The position numbers and the translations under genes are program-made. A model generated the notes under the pieces. The model was not told the origin of the DNA. It was given only the letters and a program-made list of their open reading frames with translations, and ran no database searches. 37,999 bases of DNA from an uncultured Gammaproteobacteria bacterium (GTDB lineage Bacteria; Pseudomonadota; Gammaproteobacteria; PS1; Pseudothioglobaceae): the NCBI GenBank assembly GCA_937896195.1, contig CALBNC010000018.1, positions 1 through 37,999 of the forward strand, in the 5' to 3' direction. Below, in pieces: positions 28,390-36,072 of the stretch. The number at the start of each line of letters is the position of its first letter. The stretch's first letter is position 1.

Positions 28390-28586
28390 TTGTAGTGGTC
28401 AACGGTAAAGAGCTGGAAATAAAAAGCTCAGCCACAGCTGAGTATTTAATCAGTCAACTAAACTATCAAGATCAACGCATTGCCCTGGAAATTAATGAAG
28501 CTATTATTCCTAAATCTAGGCACGCTGAGTTTGCACTAAGAGAAAATGATAAGATTGAGATTATTAAAGCAGTCGGTGGCGGTTAA
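28386..28586 (+). CDS. thiS: ThiS-family sulfur carrier protein
   Basis: This 66-residue ubiquitin-like protein has the ThiS pattern (MIVVVNGKELEIKSSATA, then LEINEAIIPKSRHAEF and LRENDKIEIIKAVGGG) and ends in glycines, where the last Gly becomes a thiocarboxylate. In thiamine synthesis it gives sulfur to ThiG, but no thiG, thiF or thiE is in the window. It is translationally coupled to the HMA gene and converges, with a four-base overlap of the stops, on an ATP-pyrophosphatase gene of the tRNA-thiolation type. It may therefore serve thiamine synthesis in trans or another sulfur transfer. Confidence 0.85.
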   Translation: MIVVVNGKELEIKSSATAEYLISQLNYQDQRIALEINEAIIPKSRHAEFALRENDKIEIIKAVGGG

Positions 28587-29632
28587 ACAAACCACTCTTT
28601 AGGAATTTCATCTATACCTAGAGGCTTTACGCTAAATTGTTGAGCCACACCAACATTCAACTTCACTTCAATATCAACACTTGGTTGCTCTCGATCTTGT
28701 GAATATCGCGCTAAAATTCGAGCAGCAATTTTAAGATCTTCTTGATTTGGCTCACCATCAATCAATGCAATTGGACCCTTGCAGCTAGTTGAATAAAGAT
28801 TGGCATATTGATTTCTATAGCCTTCAAGAAATTTCACCTCACCCTCTTCTCTGGCAACAATCATTTTAAAACGTTGATTGGGGCGAATATGGCGGCCCAC
28901 TTTAAGCATCATTAAATCATCTAATTGATAATCACGATTACCGCGAGATTGCCACATATCAACTAACTTATCAGAATATTGCTTGTCTGTTAAGAAGCAA
29001 CAACCACCTGCAGGCGTTGCGTAATCCTCAAAACCATAGGATTTTGCCAAAGCTATTTGCGGCTTTCGCGTACGCCCAGTAAAATCAAGTAACTTTTCTC
29101 GATCTATCCACCCTTCTTTTTCTGGCTTGGTTTCAGGCAAATGTTTAGCGCACAATGGACGCAATAACAAGTCATTCGCACCTGATTCTGCTTGCACAAC
29201 TGGCATAGTGTCTTTACGCTGAGACATTGGACGTTGCCCCATAACCTCACCAGTAATAATAAAGTCAAACTCGTTTTCTTCCATCCATTGCTTAGCTTTT
29301 TTAACCATAAAACCTTTACAATCTAAACAAGGGTTCATGTTTTTGCCATAGCCATGCTTTGGATTTAAAAGTACATCGCGATATTCTTCGATTACATCAA
29401 TAATATGCAATTTAATACCTAATTGCTCCGCCACCCAAAGTGCGTTATTACGTTTTGGCTTATCACTTTTTTGCTTACGAATAGCGTGGGTATGGCCTTC
29501 TACACAAAATCCAGTAAAAAAATTAATTCCTTCAACATGAATACCTTGGTCAAGTAGTAGTTTAGTGCTTAATAGAGAGTCTAATCCACCTGAAATTAGA
29601 GATACTGCTTTAATTTGTTTTTTATTTGTCAT
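28583..29632 (-). CDS. ATP-pyrophosphatase/tRNA-thiolation-like protein with C-terminal NFACT-like domain
   Basis: This 349-residue protein has an N-terminal PP-loop (SGGLDS at 14-19), the ATP-pyrophosphatase motif of MnmA, ThiI and related tRNA-thiolating enzymes. A cysteine pair (NPCLDC, Cys102 and Cys105) is at a place similar to the catalytic cysteine region of MnmA, and a Cys-Cys pair is at 211-212. The C-terminal third (VGRHIRPNQRFKMIVAREE, then AARILARYSQ) resembles the NFACT-R type RNA-associated domain. It probably activates a tRNA base for sulfur insertion, but the target is unknown. It follows prmA after seven bases and is distinct from full-length MnmA and ThiI. Confidence 0.78.
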   Translation of the reverse strand: MTNKKQIKAVSLISGGLDSLLSTKLLLDQGIHVEGINFFTGFCVEGHTHAIRKQKSDKPKRNNALWVAEQLGIKLHIIDVIEEYRDVLLNPKHGYGKNMNPCLDCKGFMVKKAKQWMEENEFDFIITGEVMGQRPMSQRKDTMPVVQAESGANDLLLRPLCAKHLPETKPEKEGWIDREKLLDFTGRTRKPQIALAKSYGFEDYATPAGGCCFLTDKQYSDKLVDMWQSRGNRDYQLDDLMMLKVGRHIRPNQRFKMIVAREEGEVKFLEGYRNQYANLYSTSCKGPIALIDGEPNQEDLKIAARILARYSQDREQPSVDIEVKLNVGVAQQFSVKPLGIDEIPKEWFV

Positions 29633-29639
29633 AATTTTT

Positions 29640-30518
29640 TTATTTACGTTGTCCGCTTACTTGACACCATTCATCTTTTTGCGCCACTTTCATCTCTTTA
29701 AAATACACACCATAAGTCTCAAGTATCATTGGCAGTTGGTTTTCCATAATACCTGACAGTGCCACATTACCGCCCTTCTTCACTAAGCCTGAAAAATGCT
29801 CGCATAAATCTACCAAAGGGTTTGCCAAGATATTTGCAATGAGTAAATCTACTTGCTCCAGCTTACCTTCGTCATTTGTATGCAATACATGAACTTTATC
29901 TTGGACATTATTTACCTCAGTATTACTAATGGTGGAAATAATGGCCTGAGGATCGTTATCAACAGCGATAGCTTTTGTGGCGCCTAGTTTTATTGCAGCA
30001 ATCGCTAAAATCCCTGTGCCGGAGCCATAATCAATCACCGAACAATCAATAGGAGCATTATTATCTAAATATTGCAGACACAAATCAGTCGTTTGATGGG
30101 TTCCTGTACCAAATGCCAAGCCTGGATCCATATCAATGATAATAGCATCATCTGGTAAGTTGGCATCGCCCTCCCAAGAAGGACACACCCAAATTCTTTT
30201 TCCAAATTGCATGGCATGAAAGTCTTTCTTACACTCATCCTCCCAAACACGCCCTTTGAGCAACTCAAAATGTAGCTCATTAATATGGCAAATATTCTCA
30301 AGCATATAGCTGATGTTTGCCTGGTCGATCTTTAAATCAAATAAAGCAGTGATGGTTACATTCTTCCATAAAGGTGTCTCACCAACAGGCGGCTCAAAAA
30401 TAGCATCATCTTTCGTGTCACTAAAGGTGATAGAAACACTATCCAACCCTGTAAGAATTTCACTGACAAAATCTGCCTGATCTTTATTTGTTTGTAGGGT
30501 TAATTGCATCCAGTCCAT
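29640..30518 (-). CDS. prmA: Ribosomal protein L11 methyltransferase
   Basis: From the ATG at 30518 the product is 292 residues beginning MDWMQLTLQTN, aligned with the start of E. coli PrmA (MPWIQLKLNT). A start at 30542 would add eight residues without family support. The C-terminal class I methyltransferase domain is clear: VIDYGSGTGILAIAAIKLGA binds AdoMet, and LLIANILANPL is the NPPY-like region. It trimethylates L11 lysines and its N-terminus. A TATAAT box lies only nine bases before the chosen ATG and no ribosome-binding site is visible, so the mRNA may be almost leaderless. Confidence 0.9.
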   Translation of the reverse strand: MDWMQLTLQTNKDQADFVSEILTGLDSVSITFSDTKDDAIFEPPVGETPLWKNVTITALFDLKIDQANISYMLENICHINELHFELLKGRVWEDECKKDFHAMQFGKRIWVCPSWEGDANLPDDAIIIDMDPGLAFGTGTHQTTDLCLQYLDNNAPIDCSVIDYGSGTGILAIAAIKLGATKAIAVDNDPQAIISTISNTEVNNVQDKVHVLHTNDEGKLEQVDLLIANILANPLVDLCEHFSGLVKKGGNVALSGIMENQLPMILETYGVYFKEMKVAQKDEWCQVSGQRK

Positions 30519-30527
30519 GGCTGGGGA

Positions 30528-30533
30528 ATTATA
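30528..30533 (-). promoter_or_regulatory. -10 box close to the prmA start
   Basis: TATAAT reads on the minus strand nine bases before the ATG at 30518. If used, it gives a leader of only a few bases. Confidence 0.4.
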
Positions 30534-30629
30534 CCTATGCACATCATGCTAAAGCCCTTGTATTAAGCTGGAACAATTCAGACACTTTAAATAATAAAAC
30601 AAAAAAACTAATTACAAATTAAGCAGGTT

Positions 30630-30638
30630 TGATATAAT
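30630..30638 (+). promoter_or_regulatory. Extended -10 promoter of the 55-residue gene
   Basis: TGATATAAT joins a TGn extension to a perfect -10 box, 50 bases before the ATG at 30689. No -35 consensus is needed for this class and none is clear. Confidence 0.6.
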
Positions 30639-30688
30639 AACCATTGTTTATTTAAAACAGCATATACATTAATTTATTAGGAGATATC

Positions 30689-30856
30689 ATGGCTAACGGT
30701 ACTACAAAAGGCAACAGACCACCTCTAGGAAGTAGCTTAGACGCATTAAATGCATCTAACCCTTCAAACACAAGAACGGGCAAAGAAACAACAACAACTA
30801 CCCAAGATTACAAAAAAGGCATGAAGTCTGCAGAAGAGTTAGACGATCTTAGATAG
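30689..30856 (+). CDS. Unrecognised 55-residue protein
   Basis: This short gene has an extended -10 promoter (30630-30638), AGGAG six bases before the ATG and a strong terminator 26 bases after the stop, which together make it a convincing independent gene. The product (starting MANGTTKGNRPPLGSSLDAL) is hydrophilic and rich in Thr, Asn, Ser and Lys, with a TTTTT run at 34-38 and an acidic end (AEELDDLR). It has no cysteine, membrane segment or signal peptide, and most of it looks disordered. I recognise no family. Its neighbour is a separately transcribed DsrC-family gene, which does not by itself assign a function. Confidence 0.75.
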   Translation: MANGTTKGNRPPLGSSLDALNASNPSNTRTGKETTTTTQDYKKGMKSAEELDDLR

Positions 30857-30882
30857 AACCGTTAACGGCTATTTAAATTAAT

Positions 30883-30906
30883 AAAACCCTCGTAAGAGGG
30901 TTTTTT
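30883..30906 (+). terminator. Rho-independent terminator after the 55-residue gene
   Basis: A perfect 9-bp stem (AAAACCCTC/GAGGGTTTT) with a GTAA loop ends in Ts. Its right arm and tail (GAGGGTTTTTTATTG) are identical to those of the terminator after the next gene. Confidence 0.92.
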
Positions 30907-30958
30907 ATTGTTTAAAATTTACTCTATAGGCATATAAATAAAGCGTGTATTTATAAAA

Positions 30959-30974
30959 ATTGACTTAAGTCAAT
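30959..30974. promoter_or_regulatory. FNR/CRP-type palindrome before the DsrC-like gene
   Basis: ATTGACTTAAGTCAAT is a perfect 16-base palindrome. It contains TTGAC-N4-GTCAA, which follows the CRP/FNR-family pattern TTGAT-N4-ATCAA with one change per half-site. It lies just upstream of the TATAAT at 30979-30984, close enough to overlap a -35 region, which favours repression or a nonstandard activation geometry. Confidence 0.55.
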
Positions 30975-30978
30975 CTTA

Positions 30979-30984
30979 TATAAT
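30979..30984 (+). promoter_or_regulatory. -10 box of the DsrC-like gene
   Basis: A perfect TATAAT lies 30 bases before the ATG. The nearest TTGACT, at 30960-30965, is only 13 bases upstream, too close for a normal -35. Confidence 0.5.
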
Positions 30985-31014
30985 ATACCCAATTGAATTA
31001 CTAAGGTATTAAGG

Positions 31015-31305
31015 ATGGCATTAGAAAGAACAGGAAACGGCTACTTGGTTGATCCTTCAATTTGGACTGAAGAAATCATGCACGAAATGGCAACAGAGGA
31101 CGAAATAGAATTATCAGATTCTCAGGTGTCTCAAATTCTTGCTGCAAGAGATTATTTTTCTGAGAACTCGTCAGTACCGCCAATTAGAACATTTTCAAAA
31201 GTAGTTGGCATTGATAAAAAGATTCTTTTTAAAGAATGGCTAACTGGCCCTATGAAACCTATTACTAAATATGGTGGAATGCCTCAGCCAACAGGTTGTG
31301 TATAA
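31015..31305 (+). CDS. DsrC/TusE-family paralogue with a single C-terminal cysteine
   Basis: This 96-residue protein has the DsrC/TusE/RspA fold (NGYLVDPSIWTEEIMHEMA, then RDYFSENSSVPPIRTFSK) and the C-terminal arm ending in PQPTGCV with Cys95 in the penultimate place. The second cysteine of true DsrC is replaced by Thr84, eleven residues earlier, so no intramolecular disulfide can form. The insertion seen in the cluster DsrC is missing, so it is 18 residues shorter. A TusE-like sulfur relay to tRNA or a DsrC-like regulatory role are both possible. AAGG precedes the ATG, and the gene is bracketed by its own terminators. Confidence 0.9.
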   Translation: MALERTGNGYLVDPSIWTEEIMHEMATEDEIELSDSQVSQILAARDYFSENSSVPPIRTFSKVVGIDKKILFKEWLTGPMKPITKYGGMPQPTGCV

Positions 31306-31324
31306 AACAAAATCTGCTTAAAAT

Positions 31325-31350
31325 AAAAAACCCTCTTTCGAGGGTTTTTT
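31325..31350. terminator. Terminator between the DsrC-like gene and alaS
   Basis: An 11-bp stem (AAAAAACCCTC/GAGGGTTTTTT) with a TTTC loop has Ts on one side and As on the other, so it can end the DsrC-like gene on the plus strand and alaS on the minus strand. Confidence 0.9.
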
Positions 31351-31362
31351 ATTGCAAATTTT

Positions 31363-33960
31363 TTAAATTAAATCTTTAACTGAAGCAAGCGCCTTGGTAA
31401 GATTTTCTGGCTGGGTTCCACCACCCTGAGCCATATCAGCGCGGCCACCCCCTTTTCCGCCCACTTGAGTAGCAACGTGATTAAGGATTTTTCCAGCCTG
31501 ATATTTGCCAGTTAAATCTTTGGTAACGCCAGCAACTAAGGATATTTTATCACCGCTTACTGCGGCCAATACTACAACCACTGATCCCAACTTATCTTTG
31601 AGTTTATCAGCAATATCACGTAAATCTTTACCGCTCACTCCTTCTACAACTGTTGAAAGTAGCTTGACTCCATTAACTTCCTGAGCTTGACTAAGTAAGT
31701 CATCCCCTTGATTGCTGGCTAGTTTCTTTTGAAAAGTAGCAATTTGTTTTTCCAATTCTTTTTGTTGCTTTATTAGTTGCGTAACTTTTTCAACTGCACC
31801 TGAATTATTTGTTTTAGTCATCTGCGCAATCTCACTAAGACTATCTTCTATTTGCTTGTCAGACTGATAAGCGTTATAGCCTGTTAGTGCTTCAATGCGG
31901 CGAACACCTGCAGCAATTCCACCTTCTGAAGTGATTCTAAATAAACCAATATCCCCCAAAAGATTAACGTGTGTACCGCCACAAAGCTCTACAGAAAAAT
32001 CATTTTTACCCATGCTTAACACGCGCACAGTATTGCCATATTTTTCACCAAAAAGTGCCATAGCGCCTTTCTTTTTAGCTGCTTCAATATCTGTAATATC
32101 TGTATGAACCATTGAATTATCTAAAATTCGACGATTAACCATGGCTTCAATTTTATCCAGATCAACTTTATCAATCACTTCATCATGAGAGAAATCAAAA
32201 CGCAATTTATCACTGTCAACTAATGAGCCTTTTTGGGTAACTGTTTCACCCAAAACACTTCGCAATGCAGCATGAAGCAAGTGTGTTGCTGAGTGGTTAC
32301 AAGTAATCTGTTTACGTCTTCGAATGTCCACTTGCGCCTGAAGTACGTCGCCCACTTTTATAACACCACTTGATATAACACCATGATGCTCAAAAGCACC
32401 TGTTTTTTGCTTTAGAGTATTAGCAACATCAAACTTTATATCTCCAGCGACAAGTATTCCACTATCGCCAACTTGACCACCTGATTCAGCATAAAAACTT
32501 GACTGAGATAATACGATAATACCGTGATCTCCAGCTTCGATAGCATCAACCAACTCACCGTCTTTAATTAATGCTTGTACAGAGGATGTGTTTTCTAGTT
32601 GCTCATAGCCTAAAAATTCAGTTTCTGCTGAAATGTCAACACCTTTTTGTGTCGTTTTAAAATCACCTGCTGAACGAGCTCTATCACGCTGTTTAGTCAT
32701 CTGAGTTTCAAAACCCGGCATATCAATGGTCAACTTTCGCTCACGCGCAACATCAGCTGTTAAATCAGCTGGGAAGCCATACGTATCATAAAGCTTAAAT
32801 ACAGTTTCACCATCAATTTCACTACCTTTTAAATTTGAAATAGCATCTTCCAAAATCCCCATACCTTGGTCAAGTGTTTGCGCAAAACGCTCTTCCTCAC
32901 GCTTTAAAACCTTTTCAACATTGGCCAACGCAAGTTTTAACTCTGGATACACTTGATTAAGCTCTAGCGCCAATACGGGCGCTAAACGATAGAAAAATAC
33001 CTTATCTATACCAATCTTATGACCATGACGAATTGCACGACGAATAATACGACGCAACACATAACCACGTCCTTCATTAGATGGAATAACTCCGTCAACA
33101 ATCATAAAAGCAGTAGAACGGATATGGTCTGCAATAACTCGTACAGAGGAATCACTTTGTTTAATACTATTAACTGATGGCGTTAAATCAACGATAGCCT
33201 TAACCAAACTTTGGAAGCCATCTGTATCGTAGTTGTTGTTTTTGTGTTGTAATACTGCAGCTAAGCGCTCAAGGCCCATACCAGTATCGACACAGGGTGC
33301 TGCTAATGGCTTTAAGTAACCGTCTTCTTGTTTATCGTATTGGGTAAATACCAAATTCCAAATTTCAATATAACGATCGCCGTCTTCATCCGCATGTCCT
33401 GGAGGGCCGCCAGCAATATCTTCACCATGATCATAAAAAATTTCACTTGATGGGCCGCAAGGGCCAGTATCACCCATTTGCCAAAAGTTGTCTTTAGCGC
33501 CACAACGAGAGATACGGTTTTTAGGAAAGCCAATTTCGTTCACCCAAATGGCTTCAGCTTCGTCGTCGTCTTCAAAGACACTTACCCAAAGCTTTTCCTT
33601 AGGCAGGCCGATTTCTACTGTTAAGAATTCCCAAGCATATTGAATTGCTTCACGCTTGAAATAATCGCCAAATGAAAAATTACCTAGCATTTCAAAAAAC
33701 GTATGATGGCGCGCGGTATAACCTACATTTTCCAAATCATTATGCTTTCCACCCGCACGTACGCAGCGCTGACAAGAAACTGCACGGGTATAAGGGCGCT
33801 TTTCTAAACCACTAAACACATCCTTAAACGGCACCATGCCGGCATTAACAAACAACAAAGTTTTATCATTGTGTGGTACCAAAGATGAGCTTGGCTCAAC
33901 TGTATGCCCTTTAGAAATATAGAAATCTAAGAATTTTTGTCTAATTTGTGCAGTTTTCAT
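31363..33960 (-). CDS. alaS: Alanyl-tRNA synthetase
   Basis: This 865-residue protein is near the usual 875. The class II catalytic core at the N-terminus (KTAQIRQKFLDFYISKGH, NAGMVPFKDVF), the editing domain with zinc-type motifs (HSATHLLHAALR and CGGTHV) and the C-terminal C-Ala domain ending in GGKGGGRADMAQGGG are all present. It charges tRNA-Ala and removes mischarged Ser and Gly. A TATAAT box on the minus strand at 33990-33995 could provide its own promoter after yciO, leaving a leader of about 25 bases. No ribosome-binding site is obvious. Confidence 0.97.
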   Translation of the reverse strand: MKTAQIRQKFLDFYISKGHTVEPSSSLVPHNDKTLLFVNAGMVPFKDVFSGLEKRPYTRAVSCQRCVRAGGKHNDLENVGYTARHHTFFEMLGNFSFGDYFKREAIQYAWEFLTVEIGLPKEKLWVSVFEDDDEAEAIWVNEIGFPKNRISRCGAKDNFWQMGDTGPCGPSSEIFYDHGEDIAGGPPGHADEDGDRYIEIWNLVFTQYDKQEDGYLKPLAAPCVDTGMGLERLAAVLQHKNNNYDTDGFQSLVKAIVDLTPSVNSIKQSDSSVRVIADHIRSTAFMIVDGVIPSNEGRGYVLRRIIRRAIRHGHKIGIDKVFFYRLAPVLALELNQVYPELKLALANVEKVLKREEERFAQTLDQGMGILEDAISNLKGSEIDGETVFKLYDTYGFPADLTADVARERKLTIDMPGFETQMTKQRDRARSAGDFKTTQKGVDISAETEFLGYEQLENTSSVQALIKDGELVDAIEAGDHGIIVLSQSSFYAESGGQVGDSGILVAGDIKFDVANTLKQKTGAFEHHGVISSGVIKVGDVLQAQVDIRRRKQITCNHSATHLLHAALRSVLGETVTQKGSLVDSDKLRFDFSHDEVIDKVDLDKIEAMVNRRILDNSMVHTDITDIEAAKKKGAMALFGEKYGNTVRVLSMGKNDFSVELCGGTHVNLLGDIGLFRITSEGGIAAGVRRIEALTGYNAYQSDKQIEDSLSEIAQMTKTNNSGAVEKVTQLIKQQKELEKQIATFQKKLASNQGDDLLSQAQEVNGVKLLSTVVEGVSGKDLRDIADKLKDKLGSVVVVLAAVSGDKISLVAGVTKDLTGKYQAGKILNHVATQVGGKGGGRADMAQGGGTQPENLTKALASVKDLI

Positions 33961-34000
33961 GCGGCGAAAGCGTTGTATAAAAATGCCTAATTATACTTGT

Positions 34001-34615
34001 CTAAACGATAAGTGAGGTGTCGCCTGCACCATGGCGAATAATTACAACCGCCTCTCCCGATAAATCGATCACTGTGGTTGGTTCTGGTGGGCAGTAACCA
34101 TCGTCAATTATTAAATCCACTTGGTTGTCTACGGCATCTTGCACATCATTAATGTCGTAGAATTCAAACCCTTTAAGAATTAATGAAACACTCATTAATG
34201 GCTCACCCAGCTCTTCTAATAATGCTTGTACCACGCCGTGGCTTGAAACCCTGACACCAATAGTTTTTTTCTTTTCATGCAAAAGACGTTTTGGCACGTC
34301 ACGCGACCCTTGCAAAATAAACGTATAAGCGCCTGGCAAGATTTTTTTCAATAAGCGAAAAGCATTGTTATTCAGTTTTGCATATTCACCAATATGCGAT
34401 AAATCTCGCATCATTAGGGTGAAATCATGCCGCTTAGAAAGGCTACGAATTTGCCTAATTTTCTCAAGCCCATTTTTGTTACCCAGCATTGTTCCGAGTG
34501 CATACCCTGAATCTGTTGGATAGGCAATCACCCCGCCTGCTTTAAGCACTTCAACAACCTGAGTAACTAGTCTTTGCTGAGGATTTTGAGGATGAATGGC
34601 AATTAATTTAGCCAT
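34001..34615 (-). CDS. yciO: YciO-type threonylcarbamoyl-AMP synthase-like protein
   Basis: From the ATG at 34615 the product is 204 residues starting MAKLIAIHPQNPQQRL, the same start pattern as E. coli YciO, with AAGGA seven bases upstream. An ATG at 34630 would add five residues without support. The Sua5/YciO/YrdC domain shows GGVIAYPTDSGYALG near the N-terminus. Some YciO proteins make threonylcarbamoyl-AMP for t6A modification of tRNA, and others have weaker or unknown roles. It overlaps the end of the PHP gene by 13 bases, the same gene pair as in E. coli (yciV-yciO). Confidence 0.88.
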   Translation of the reverse strand: MAKLIAIHPQNPQQRLVTQVVEVLKAGGVIAYPTDSGYALGTMLGNKNGLEKIRQIRSLSKRHDFTLMMRDLSHIGEYAKLNNNAFRLLKKILPGAYTFILQGSRDVPKRLLHEKKKTIGVRVSSHGVVQALLEELGEPLMSVSLILKGFEFYDINDVQDAVDNQVDLIIDDGYCPPEPTTVIDLSGEAVVIIRHGAGDTSLIV

Positions 34616-35439
34616 GATGAGTCCTTCCAAACCATTTCATTAACTTGTGGCATATCTTGTAAATGTCCAATACGCACTCTTTGATTAGGCCAACCATGAT
34701 AATCTGAGCCAATAGAAGATAATAAATCAAACTCCTTTGCCCACTGACTCACCAGCGTGATTTCATCAGAACTACTTGATCCAGTTACCACTTCCACTCC
34801 ATCCAAACCTGCACCAGACAAATGATTTAATAAACGCCTCACCTTGGTATTTGTCATTCGATAACGCAGCGGATGTGCCAGAACTGCTTTACCACCTGCA
34901 GCATGAATCCAGCCAATCACTTCGTCATACTCGGCCCACTTTCCGCCCACGCCGCCAGGCTTTTTTCCAGTTAGAAAACGTTTAAAAACACTACGCATAT
35001 CTTTACACACACCTTCTTGTACTAGCATTTGAGCAAAATGTGTGCGTGTAATCATGCCTTTCTTGGCTACTAATTTAACTTTTTCAAGTGCGCCAAACAC
35101 ACCAGCACCACCCAAGCCTCGTGCCATTTTCTCAGCACGAAGTTGTCGAAATTCTTGATGCTGTTTAAGACCTTTTTGGAGTGTTTCATTATTTATATCA
35201 ATACCCAATCCTAGAATATGGATAGTCATATTGCTCCACATGGCGGATATTTCGACGCCATGAATCAATTTTAAATCACTTGAATCTGCCTGCTGTTGGG
35301 CCTCAATAAGCCCATCAGTTGTATCATGATCGGTGAGTGCAAATACATCACACCCTTCTTTCTTAGCAAGCAGTACCACCTCACTAGGTGATAAAAATCC
35401 ATCAGAATAATAAGAGTGGTTGTGCAAATCAATTTTCAT
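34603..35439 (-). CDS. rnm: PHP-domain phosphoesterase, RNase AM type
   Basis: This 278-residue PHP-domain protein has the metal-binding N-terminus MKIDLHNHSYYSDG and further metal-ligand motifs ALTDHDTTDG, LIHGVEIS, VLAHPLRYR and SIGSDYHG. It belongs to the TrpH/YciV family, now known as RNase AM, which removes nucleotides 5' to 3' from short RNAs and 3',5'-bisphosphate nucleotides and matures rRNA 5' ends. Its end overlaps yciO, and the pair likely forms an operon. No good ribosome-binding site is visible before the ATG. Confidence 0.9.
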   Translation of the reverse strand: MKIDLHNHSYYSDGFLSPSEVVLLAKKEGCDVFALTDHDTTDGLIEAQQQADSSDLKLIHGVEISAMWSNMTIHILGLGIDINNETLQKGLKQHQEFRQLRAEKMARGLGGAGVFGALEKVKLVAKKGMITRTHFAQMLVQEGVCKDMRSVFKRFLTGKKPGGVGGKWAEYDEVIGWIHAAGGKAVLAHPLRYRMTNTKVRRLLNHLSGAGLDGVEVVTGSSSSDEITLVSQWAKEFDLLSSIGSDYHGWPNQRVRIGHLQDMPQVNEMVWKDSSWLN

Positions 35440-35515
35440 AAATGATATTATCCATTATTAACGCTGTGAACTGGAATTCTTTAAAAAAGCAAAAAAAAAA
35501 AACTAATTAATAGCT

Positions 35516-35521
35516 TATAAT
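35516..35521 (+). promoter_or_regulatory. -10 box immediately before rfaH
   Basis: TATAAT ends eight bases before the rfaH ATG, preceded by a stretch of As. A start of transcription at the usual distance would fall at or next to the ATG. Confidence 0.5.
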
Positions 35522-35529
35522 AAACTCTT

Positions 35530-36003
35530 ATGAAGAACTGGTATTTAATTCAAACAAAACCTCAGCAAGAGCAAGTTGCTACTCAAAATTTATCTAACCA
35601 GAACTATACAGTATTTCACCCGAAAGCCATTATCAAAGGGAAATCTGTATCACTTTTTCCTCGTTATTTATTTATTGAACTAGATGACAAATCTCAAAAC
35701 TGGACACCTGTTCGCTCAACTCGAGGTGTGGCTAATTTTGTTAGGTTTGGCCTAACATTCGCCAAAGTACCTAATAAAATCATCAACATGATTAAGATCC
35801 AACAACAGCAAACTATCGAAAAGATGATTAACATCTGTTCGCATCAATCAGGTGATTCGGTTGTAATTCAAACGGGTACTTTCAAAGGTCAACAAGCTAT
35901 TTTTCAAAATTATAATAGTAACGATAGGGTTGCAATTTTGCTCAAAATTATTGGCCAAAATCAAGAAATTTTACTGAATGAGAATGAAGTGGCTGCAATA
36001 TAA
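35530..36003 (+). CDS. rfaH: RfaH-type transcription antiterminator (NusG paralogue)
   Basis: This 157-residue protein is close to E. coli RfaH (162) and aligns with it from the first residues (MKNWYLIQTKPQQEQVA with MQSWYLLYCKRGQLQRA). The NGN domain holds LFPRYLFIELDD and STRGVANFVRFG. The C-terminal KOW region includes SGDSVVIQTGTFKGQQAIF. RfaH joins RNA polymerase at ops sites and promotes long operons, often for surface polysaccharide. The neighbours glmS and galU supply sugar precursors, which suits such a role. I saw no ops element in the window. The start lacks a ribosome-binding site. Confidence 0.87.
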   Translation: MKNWYLIQTKPQQEQVATQNLSNQNYTVFHPKAIIKGKSVSLFPRYLFIELDDKSQNWTPVRSTRGVANFVRFGLTFAKVPNKIINMIKIQQQQTIEKMINICSHQSGDSVVIQTGTFKGQQAIFQNYNSNDRVAILLKIIGQNQEILLNENEVAAI

Positions 36004-36072
36004 GCCATCACATTACCCATTGCTTGCTTTAAAATTAAGTATTCGTTTTTAACTATTCAATCTTAATAAGCT

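Noticed and set aside
36004-36072. glmS ribozyme or other riboswitch before glmS
   Set aside because: The gap is only 69 bases, AT-rich, and lacks the double-pseudoknot core; the ribozyme is also mainly found in Gram-positive bacteria.
35440-36072. ops element for RfaH recruitment
   Set aside because: I looked for GGCGGTAG-like sequences near rfaH, glmS and the other intergenic regions and saw none.
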